Source: Baffinella frigidus (Eukaryota; Cryptophyceae; Cryptomonadales; Baffinellaceae). From it: a stretch of 11,773 bases of DNA. Position 1 is the first letter of the stretch; each line of letters begins with the position of its first letter. Below the pieces are notes generated by a model that was not told the DNA's origin, searched no databases, and worked only from the letters and a program-made list of their open reading frames with translations. Location of the stretch: assembly GCA_026770585.1 (NCBI GenBank), contig MU646377.1, positions 949,133 to 960,905 on the forward strand, in the 5' to 3' direction. Of the stretch, positions 1 to 4,882 are shown piece after piece. Position numbers and translations under genes: made by a program.

Positions 1-81
1 TATAATATTATACATATATATATATGATATTATACATATATATATATGTATAACATTATATATATACATATATATATATTA

Positions 82-141
<60 letters not shown>
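1..141. repeat. TA dinucleotide microsatellite
   Basis: The stretch is almost pure alternating T and A, with a few C and G interruptions in the first 60 bases. The perfect (TA)n run occupies roughly 86-141. Any reading frame across it is a by-product of the repeat. It ends abruptly at a GC-rich segment. Confidence 0.95.
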
Positions 142-144
<3 letters not shown>

Positions 145-205
145 TGCGCATCCTTCCACCCCCCTCACGTTGGAAAGGGACACACCCCGTCAGGGCGCGC
201 GGACG

Positions 206-250
206 CAAAGCTGGCGAGCGTCGCGCCCGCTGCCATGTCCTCGCCTGTTT
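206..250 (+). repeat. 45-bp direct repeat, copy a
   Basis: This segment starts CAAAGCTGGCGAG and ends CGCCTGTTT. It recurs at 411-455 with one clear mismatch and, more diverged, at about 603-636. Each copy is followed by different sequence, so it looks like the shared edge of a dispersed or tandemly duplicated element. I see no coding potential in it. Confidence 0.8.
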
Positions 251-269
251 CGTGCGATAATTCGCTTAG

Positions 270-405
270 CCACACAGCGGACTTGCAAGGGAGTGTGAAT
301 CACCCCTAAGCGATAAGACCTAGGGCCCTACGGTAGGCAATCCGTAGGGACATAGGGGGGGTTGCTACGGATAAGGTAACGGAAACTCGGGCTCGCAGAG
401 CCCGA
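270..405 (-). mobile_element. MITE-like element, inverted partial copy
   Basis: It begins with CCACACAGCGGAC and contains the palindromic core CCCTACGG...CCGTAGGG. Over about 120 bases it matches the reverse complement of 1126-1245 at roughly 89 percent by eye. It ends in a small hairpin, TCGGGCTC / GAGCCCGA with a GCA loop (387-405). The far terminal repeat is missing, so this is a partial copy lying opposite to the more complete one at 1083-1245. Confidence 0.7.
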
Positions 406-420
406 AAATCCAAAGCTGGC

Positions 421-783
421 GAGAGTCGCGCCCGCTGCCATGTCCTCGCCTGTTTCTCCGGGGGGATGCGCTTTACGAGAGACCTTTGTTAAAATAGAGA
501 GATTTTTATTTTAGCAACACGGTTAATCTTCTTTTATTTATTTATTTCTTTATTGTATTCTATTCTATTCTATTGTATTCTATTTTATTGTATTTATGTA
601 TTGAGAGTCGCGGCCGCTGCCATATCCTCGCCTGTTGAGTGGGAGAATACGCTTCAGGAGAGACCCTTGTTAAAAAAAGAGTATTTTGTTACTAGCAACA
701 CGGTTGTTCATGCTTTTATCTATTTCTTTCTTTATTGTGTTGTATTGTATTGCATTGTATTATTGTATGTTTATGTATTTATG
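421..783 (+). repeat. Two tandem copies of a ~181-bp unit with T-rich tails
   Basis: Copy one (about 421-601) and copy two (about 602-783) share GAGAGTCGC, the CATRTCCTCGCCTGTT box, GAGACCYTTGTTAAAA and AGCAACACGGTT at a constant spacing of 181-182 bases. Each copy ends in a T-rich simple repeat built from TATTC, TATTG and TATT units. The small open frames here run through these low-complexity tails and are not credible genes. Confidence 0.8.
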
Positions 784-831
784 TAGTGAGCACCTGTCTA
801 TTTTCGTGTGTTTCATTCGCATCGCACCGTA

Positions 832-880
832 TCAGGAGGTGAGTGCTCACCTCCTGATGGAGTGGGTGACCCACTCCATC
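832..880. repeat. Two adjacent perfect 12-bp palindromes
   Basis: The first palindrome is 832-843 paired with 846-857 (TCAGGAGGTGAG, TG loop). The second is 856-867 paired with 869-880 (GATGGAGTGGGT, single G loop). Both are perfect, have equal arm length and share two bases. Together they could extrude as a double hairpin. They sit exactly where the T-rich tail ends and a C-rich telomere-like tract begins. Confidence 0.85.
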
Positions 881-885
881 TCTAA

Positions 886-1047
886 CCCCCAGCCCCTACC
901 CCCAACCCCCAACCCCTAAACCCAGGCTCAAATCGGCAAAGCCCAGGCGAGGGATAAGACTGAGGGGGGGTCGCGTGGCCCTGAAACCCTAAACCCTGAA
1001 CCCCAAATCCCAATCCCCAACCCCTGAACCCCAAACCGCGTGTCCTT
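886..1047 (-). repeat. Degenerate interstitial telomere-like repeat, C-rich on plus strand
   Basis: Two blocks (about 886-922 and 981-1040) of CCCTAAA, CCCCAA and CCCTGAA variants flank roughly 58 bases of non-repetitive sequence. The G-rich strand is the minus strand. The mix of variants shows an old, decayed array rather than an active chromosome end. Confidence 0.75.
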
Positions 1048-1082
1048 GCCGGGACCCGGGTGGCAACGTGAGGGCGTGTAAA

Positions 1083-1245
1083 CCACACAGCGGGCTACGA
1101 AGGGGGTTTCGGCCCATTTTGGGCCGAGTTTCCGTTACCGTGTCCGTAGGAACCCCCCCCTATGTCCCTACGGATGGCCTACCGTAGGGTCACAGGTCTT
1201 ATCGCTTAGAGGTTATTCAAACTCCCTTCGAAGTCCGCTGTGTGG
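1083..1245 (+). mobile_element. MITE-like element with ~22-bp terminal inverted repeats
   Basis: The left end (1083-1104, CCACACAGCGGGCTACGAAGG) and the right end (1224-1245) match as inverted repeats at 19 of 22 positions. Inside are a hairpin, TCGGCCCA / TGGGCCGA with a TTT loop (1109-1127), and the palindromic core CCCTACGG...CCGTAGGG. There is no coding capacity. I found no clean target-site duplication; both flanks contain TAAA but at different distances. The superfamily is unknown to me. Confidence 0.65.
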
Positions 1246-1280
1246 CCTAAAACCCTAAACCCTACACCCCACACTGCAAC

Positions 1281-1420
1281 GCACAAAGCTGAAACCGTGG
1301 TCTGGGGTCCTGACCGGGTCCTGGGTGCCCCACGATCGCGTCGCCCTCCGCGTCCCCAGACCACGGTTTGAGCTTTGTGCATTGGAGTGGGCCCCAATGC
1401 ACAAAGCTCAAACCGTGGTC
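1281..1420. repeat. Three-arm inverted repeat (A, A', A)
   Basis: Arm A at 1281-1307 is complementary to A' at 1354-1380 with one mismatch in 27 (46-base loop). A' extended to 1359-1385 is perfectly complementary to a second arm A at 1394-1420, 27 of 27 (8-base loop). Because A' can pair with only one partner at a time, a transcript would have two mutually exclusive hairpins. The 46-base loop belongs to a 58-bp direct repeat found again at 1544-1601. Confidence 0.85.
1299..1356 (+). repeat. 58-bp direct repeat, copy 1
   Basis: It runs from GGTCTGGGG to CCGCGTCCC and is repeated at 1544-1601 with three mismatches. Copy 1 is embedded in the three-arm inverted repeat. Copy 2 borders the long G-rich telomere-like array, so the unit moved or was duplicated independently of the arms. 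Confidence 0.85.
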
Positions 1421-1602
1421 ATGGCCTATCAAACCGGATTCTGGCCCTAATTAAATTTACTTAGGGCCCTAATTGACCTTCTGCCAACTCCTATGAACAA
1501 ATAGGGGTCCATTTTCTTTTGAATTAAACATGTCCCTGGAAAAGGTCTGGGGTTCTGACCGGGTCCTGGGTGCTCCACTATCGCGTCGCCCTCCGCGTCC
1601 CT
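1421..1602. other. AT-richer spacer with direct-repeat copy 2
   Basis: Bases 1421-1543 are a plain AT-richer stretch with the inverted pair GGCCCTAA / TTAGGGCC around 1443-1471. Bases 1544-1601 are the second copy of the 58-bp direct repeat. The minus strand is open from about 1605 to a stop at 1447-1449 and follows an AG, so a short minus-strand exon is possible, but nothing recognisable is encoded. Confidence 0.5.
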
Positions 1603-2028
1603 GGTTTAGGGTTTAGGGTTTGGGGGTAAGGGTTTAGGGTTTAGGGTTTAGGGTTTGGGGTTTGGGGTTTGGGGTTTGGGGTTTGGGGTTTGGGTTTTAG
1701 GTTTTAGGGTTTGGGGTTTGAGGTTTAGGGTTTAGGGCGTAGGGTTTAGGGTCTGGGGGTTGGGGTTTGGGTGTGAGGGGTTAGGGGTTGGGGTTTACGG
1801 GTAAGTGTTTGGGGTTTAGGGTTTGGGGTTTAGGGTTTGGGGTTTGGAGTTTGAAGTTTAGGGTTTAGGGGTTGGGGTTTGGGGTTAATGGGTTAGGGTT
1901 TAGGGTTTAGGGTTTGGAGTTTGGGGTTTGGGGTATAGGGTTAAGGGTTTAGGGTTTAGGGTGTAAGGTACAGGGTTCAGGGTTTAGGGGTTTAAGGTTT
2001 AGGGGTTTAGGGTTTAAGGTTCAGGGTT
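1603..2028 (+). repeat. Long degenerate TTTAGGG-type array, G-rich on plus strand
   Basis: About 425 bases consist of GGTTTAGGG, GGTTTGGGG, GGTTCAGGG and related units. TTTAGGG is the plant/green-algal type telomere repeat. The high variant content marks it as interstitial. On the minus strand it would form the intron directly downstream of the exon at 2109-2032, beginning with GTAAAC. Confidence 0.9.
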
Positions 2029-2031
2029 TAC

Positions 2032-2109
2032 CAGAGCCGCAGCGCCCCGTCAGAGTTGAGCACAGCTGCCTCTCCCTCCCAGTACGGATTCAGCGCCACA
2101 GAGGCCGTC
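2032..2109 (-). CDS. 78-bp internal exon, beta-propeller blade (possibly TAF1C-like)
   Basis: On the minus strand an AG (2111-2110) precedes the segment and a GTAAAC donor (2031-2026) follows it. Seventy-eight bases are open between them in a 2-2 phase. The AG has a C-rich tract upstream. The peptide reads TASVALNPYWEGE followed by AAVLNSDGALRL and, across the junction, probably W. The pattern S-x-x-x-x-P-x-x-x-G-E-x-A, then G-A-x-x-L-W, recalls a WD40-like blade of TAF1C/RRN6, the RNA polymerase I factor subunit. That assignment rests on memory of the motif, not on a search. Both flanking introns would consist of telomere-like repeats. The exon may belong to the same gene as the open frame starting at 4529. 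It could be an isolated gene fragment, since no downstream exon is evident in the window. Confidence 0.5.
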
Positions 2110-2111
2110 CT

Positions 2112-2158
2112 AGCGTTTGGGGTTTGGGATTTGGGGGGGGGTTGGGGTTGGGGTTCAG
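2112..2158 (+). repeat. Short G-rich telomere-like tract
   Basis: A run of GTTTGGGG, GGTTGGGG and a run of nine G. Read on the minus strand it is C-rich and forms the polypyrimidine tract just upstream of the AG that opens the exon at 2109. Confidence 0.75.
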
Positions 2159-2159
2159 G

Positions 2160-2500
2160 GCGCCTATTTCCGCCGTGCTGAATTTCTTGACGTGGAGGTA
2201 TCGGGTGGCAAGCTTTTGAATCGCTCATTCCTACGCTCGAGAGTGGCCATACAGCAGGCCGCGAAGGGAACCCTGGTTGGATATCGACCAGAATTCGGTT
2301 ATGATGTCCGTAGGAAAACCCCTATGTCCCGACGGATGGCCTACCGTAGGGTCATAGGGCGTATTCACTCCTGGGTTATTCGCGAAAAACTGCAACGGGA
2401 TTGGCAAAATAGTCCGCTGAAACACGACTACGGGATTTCGAGAATAACACACACAGCGCACTATTTTGCCGTGCCACACAGTGGTACAGCAGAAAAAGAA
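2160..2500. other. Non-repetitive stretch containing a third, diverged MITE-family copy
   Basis: Bases about 2304-2395 align in direct orientation with the core of the 1083-1245 element (TCCGTAGGA, CCCTATGTCC, ACGGATGGCCTACCGTAGGG), followed by GGTTATTC. CACACAGCG and CCACACAG occur further right at about 2450-2482 and could be decayed ends. The plus strand is open across much of this stretch, but the peptide runs through the repeat and resembles nothing I know. Confidence 0.5.
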
Positions 2501-2735
2501 GGGGCAAGAAGCGGGACCGCCACCTTCTTCCAACCCCCAAACCCCAAACCTCGAACCCCATACCCCATACCCCAACCCCCAACCCCCAACCCCCAACCCC
2601 CAACCCCCAAACCCCAAACCCCATATCCCCAACCCCCAACCCCCAACTCCCAACCCCCAACCCCCAAACCCCATATCCCATACCCCAAACCCTAAACCGC
2701 ACTCTCGAAAGCCCCAACTGCATTCCCCAAGCACC
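2501..2735 (+). repeat. Duplicated block, copy 1
   Basis: The block starts GGGGCAAGAAGCGGGACCGC, passes through a C-rich minisatellite of CCCCCAA / CCCCAAA units, and ends CGCACTCTCGAAAGCCC...GCATTCCCCA. The same order is found at 2937-3139. Spacing is 436 bases at the left edges and 406 at the CGCACTCTCG box, so the internal minisatellite differs by 30 bases. Confidence 0.85.
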
Positions 2736-2740
2736 TTGAT

Positions 2741-2872
2741 CCGGGGAAACCTATTTTTCTTTCATTTGATGGCAACGAAAATTACTACACAATTCGTTCT
2801 TATTAGCAATATTAAAGCATTTGTGTAGTAATTTTCGTAGGCATCAAATGAAAGAAAAATAGGTTTCCCCGG
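2741..2872. mobile_element. Long hairpin element, 52-bp arms
   Basis: The left arm 2741-2792 and right arm 2821-2872 are complementary at 50 of 52 positions, with a 28-base AT-rich loop. The outer ends read CCGGGGAAACCTATTTTTC. The right-arm sequence recurs three more times in direct orientation (3147-3256), once truncated. The symmetrical structure without an open frame fits a foldback or MITE-like element, or an inverted duplication of the tandem module. Confidence 0.8.
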
Positions 2873-2936
2873 ATAAACCTGCACGCCGCGTCACTCTCTG
2901 GCGCGCCCGCGTGCACCCGCCGCACCCGAAGAACAA

Positions 2937-3142
2937 GGGGCAAGAAGCGGGACCGCCACCTTCTTCCAACCCCCAAACGCAAACCTCGAACTCCAGACCC
3001 CAAACCCCAAACCCCATACCCCAAACCCCATACCCCAAGCCCCAAACCCAATACCCCAAGCCCCAAACCCCAAACACTATACCTCAAACACCAAATCCTG
3101 AATCGCACTCTCGAAAGCCCTAACGGCATTCCCCAGGCATCC
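2937..3142 (+). repeat. Duplicated block, copy 2
   Basis: This is the second copy of the block at 2501-2735, with a shorter and more varied minisatellite (CCCCAAACCCCATA units, about 2970-3100). Both copies are followed by the AAATGAAAGAAAAATAGG module, although in copy 1 the nearest module lies in the hairpin in reverse orientation. Confidence 0.8.
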
Positions 3143-3146
3143 ACAA

Positions 3147-3256
3147 CATCAAATGAAAGAAAAATCGAATGAAAGAAAAATAGGTTTCCCCGGATAAACC
3201 TGCTCGCATCAAATGAAAGAAAAATAGGTTTCCCCGGATAAACCTGCTCGCCGCGT
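3147..3256 (+). repeat. Tandem copies of the ATGAAAGAAAAATAGG module
   Basis: There are three copies in a row: a truncated one (3147-3165), one starting at 3167, and a full one (3206-3256) running through GGTTTCCCCGGATAAACCTGC. They match the right arm of the hairpin at 2841-2886. The GC-rich tail after the last copy (3240-3300) also resembles 2878-2925. Confidence 0.8.
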
Positions 3257-3307
3257 CGCACCCTGGCCCGCCCGCCTGCACCCGCCGCACCCCCTGCACC
3301 CATTGCG

Positions 3308-3482
3308 TTCAGGTTTAGGGTTTAGGGTTTAGGGTTTAGTGATCTGTGTTGAGTGTTAAGTGTTATTTATGGTTCAGTGTTGAGGGTTGAGGGTTGAGGG
3401 TTGAGGGTTTAGGGTTTAGGGTTTAACGTTTGGGGTTCAGGGTTCAGGGTTCAGGGTTTAGGGTTTGGGGTTTAAGGTTTAG
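3308..3482 (+). repeat. TTTAGGG-type array with perfect and variant units
   Basis: It opens with consecutive perfect TTTAGGG units at 3312-3340. After a T-rich gap (3340-3385) it continues as TTGAGGG, TTTAGGG, TTCAGGG and TTTGGGG variants. It is G-rich on the plus strand, the opposite of the C-rich tract ending at about 3100. Confidence 0.9.
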
Positions 3483-3497
3483 GGATTCCACCTGCAC

Positions 3498-3532
3498 CTG
3501 CAGCACATCCTGCGCATCCTGGTCTCCGGAAC
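3498..3532 (-). CDS. Candidate 35-bp minus-strand exon
   Basis: On the minus strand a C-rich tract (CTGCCCCCCCCTGCAAG) forms a good acceptor. The segment ends CTGCAG before GTGCAG, a good donor. Read from phase 0 it leaves phase 2, exactly what the exon at 2109-2032 needs, giving RMRRMCC joined to RTASVALNP. The phase match is the main support. The same bases are also open on the plus strand (about 3483-3561, HLHLQHILRILVSG) between TTTAG and CAG/GTGTAG, so the coding strand is uncertain. The piece is too short for homology. Confidence 0.25.
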
Positions 3533-3569
3533 CTTGCAGGGGGGGGCAGCGTTCATTTCAGGTGTAGAT

Positions 3570-3640
3570 TTTAGGGGTTGGGGTTTAGGGTTTAGGGGTT
3601 TGGGTTTCAAGGTTGAGGGGTTTGGGGTTTAAGGTTTAGG
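3570..3640 (+). repeat. Short TTTAGGG-type array
   Basis: GGTTGGGGTTTAGGG-type units run up to GGTTTAGGGAACC. This is the last clear telomere-like tract before the GC-rich gene region. It would be intronic to either candidate gene around it. Confidence 0.8.
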
Positions 3641-3758
3641 GAACCAGAAGTGCCCGCGCTGTGCCCAAGTGCCCGCTTCCCAAGTACCCAAACACTGTGC
3701 TTCGCAGATCTGTCCATTGATTTTCGCGGCAGAAATAATTGCTCGGTACAAAGACATC

Positions 3759-4529
3759 TTACTGGCCGACATTTCGACCAAACTTGTGGTGAACACTCCA
3801 CGCAAGTCCACGGAGTGAGATGGAGCGATGCGGGCAAGCGGGGGCGCGGTCCACACCGTCCGGGACGACGCCGCTCCCGCGCAGAGTGTAGAAGTCCACA
3901 TGGCTTTTCGAGCGCGCGGCAACGCACGCGCTCCGGACGTACTCCCCCCCCCCCCCTGGACCGCCTGCTCGCGCCTGGAGCTGGAGGATGGGCGCGTGGA
4001 GGAGGGAGGGGGCGGCGGCGTTATGCGGATGCGAGGAGGTGGCGAGGGGGGTGAGCGACCATAGAGCCGGGCCGGCGCGGGAGGGGCGCAGGGCCGAGAC
4101 GTGAAGGTGCTGCTGCTGCTCGCCGCCCGGACGGACGAGGAGGAAAGTGCGCGCCGCATGTGGCGCGTCGAGTTGGATGGGCAGTGCAGCGAGAGCGTTC
4201 CCACGATACGTCTCCTCTAGCTCCACTGGTACGTCGCCCATGGAATCGCCCGGATCGCTGTCCCCTGGTGCAGGCGCATCGCAGCCTCCCCCAGGCGGAG
4301 TTTTCGCTTTATGGTGGCTCGCGGCCTTCTGAGGCGCGGCAGCGGGTGGTACGGAGAGGGGCTTGGTCATACGAAGGAGTTCACCGCGCGGAAGGAGGCT
4401 CGCGCCATGTCCTGGGCGGTTCTGCAGGGTGAAGGACCCCAAGGAGCTGAGCAGCGGGCCACACACGCCGAAGTCGAGCGATTCGGCTGCCGAGTCCTCC
4501 GTGGCTGAAGCTGTGTAGGATGGGAACAT
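3759..4529 (-). CDS. Putative first coding exon of a minus-strand host gene (TAF1C-like?)
   Basis: A 256-codon frame begins with ATG at 4529 and is open to 3759 in GC-rich DNA, in contrast to the AC-rich retroelement next door. The start is the first ATG and follows a possible acceptor (CTTCAG at about 4553). The product is Ser/Pro/Ala-rich at the N-terminus, with DFGVCGPLLSSLGSF near residue 20. Later segments, ALPIQLDAPHAARTFLLVR and SACVAARSKSHVDFYTL, resemble beta-propeller strands. Together with the blade at 2109-2032, in the right order, these recall TAF1C/RRN6, a subunit of the RNA polymerase I selectivity factor. I did not verify this. The true exon probably ends before 3759. A 13-C homopolymer at 3944-3956 could hide a frame change: another minus frame (4204-3629) continues with FTTSLVEMSASKMSLYRAI. 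Confidence 0.4.
   Translation of the reverse strand: MFPSYTASATEDSAAESLDFGVCGPLLSSLGSFTLQNRPGHGASLLPRGELLRMTKPLSVPPAAAPQKAASHHKAKTPPGGGCDAPAPGDSDPGDSMGDVPVELEETYRGNALAALPIQLDAPHAARTFLLVRPGGEQQQHLHVSALRPSRAGPALWSLTPLATSSHPHNAAAPSLLHAPILQLQARAGGPGGGGEYVRSACVAARSKSHVDFYTLRGSGVVPDGVDRAPACPHRSISLRGLAWSVHHKFGRNVGQ
3944..3956 (+). repeat. 13-base poly-C homopolymer
   Basis: The run of 13 C lies inside the candidate minus-strand exon. It encodes poly-Gly in all minus frames, so a one-base error or slippage would change frame without an obvious break in the peptide. Confidence 0.95.
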
Positions 4530-4882
4530 CGTCCCGGAACCGGTGTCTACCTGAAGTAAACCCTCCGCCTTTGCGACCTCTCAAGTCGCCTCCAGTCGAA
4601 GTCCAGGGGCTCCTTGCGTAACCAGCCTTCCTTTCTCTCCCCGCTTATTCTTTCAACCCCTCTTCTCACCACGATCGTCGCCAACTGAGCTTCGGCCCCC
4701 CGGGGTCCTGGCAGTTCACCTTCCATGCATCCATTCCAGAGCGGCCGGGTTTAGGTTCTTTAGGTTCTTCGACCTCGCAGCAGCGGGAGTGGGTTGGTCG
4801 CTCGTTCTCTAACTTTTTATTCGACAGGCAAAATCTGGGAGAACCTGAAACCGAGCTGAGGAAGAGAGAGGAGCCGTTCCCC
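4530..4882. promoter_or_regulatory. Spacer between divergent minus-strand gene and plus-strand element
   Basis: No gene is convincing here, although an antisense frame from 5907 ends inside it at 4666. It should hold the upstream region of the minus-strand gene and the 5' end of the retroelement. Visible details are a pyrimidine-rich stretch (4625-4670), a near-tandem TTTAGGTTC pair (4749-4770) and a purine-rich stretch (4855-4875) before the ATG at 4883. The exact element boundary cannot be seen. Confidence 0.35.

Noticed and set aside
46-309. Small frame through the TA repeat
   Set aside because: Most of it is Tyr-Ile repeats from the microsatellite.
1083-1245. A clear target-site duplication around the MITE-like element
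   Set aside because: TAAA occurs near both ends but at unequal distances, so it cannot be claimed as a duplication.
2376-3303. Several overlapping minus-strand frames rich in GVWGLGFGVWGLG and plus-strand frames rich in NPQPPTPNPQPP
   Set aside because: They are translations of the CCCCAAA-type minisatellite, which is stop-free in several frames. No independent coding evidence exists.
1-3640. A true chromosome end (telomere) at the left of the window
   Set aside because: The telomere-like units are degenerate, occur in both polarities and are interrupted by other sequence. The left edge is a TA repeat, so these are interstitial arrays.
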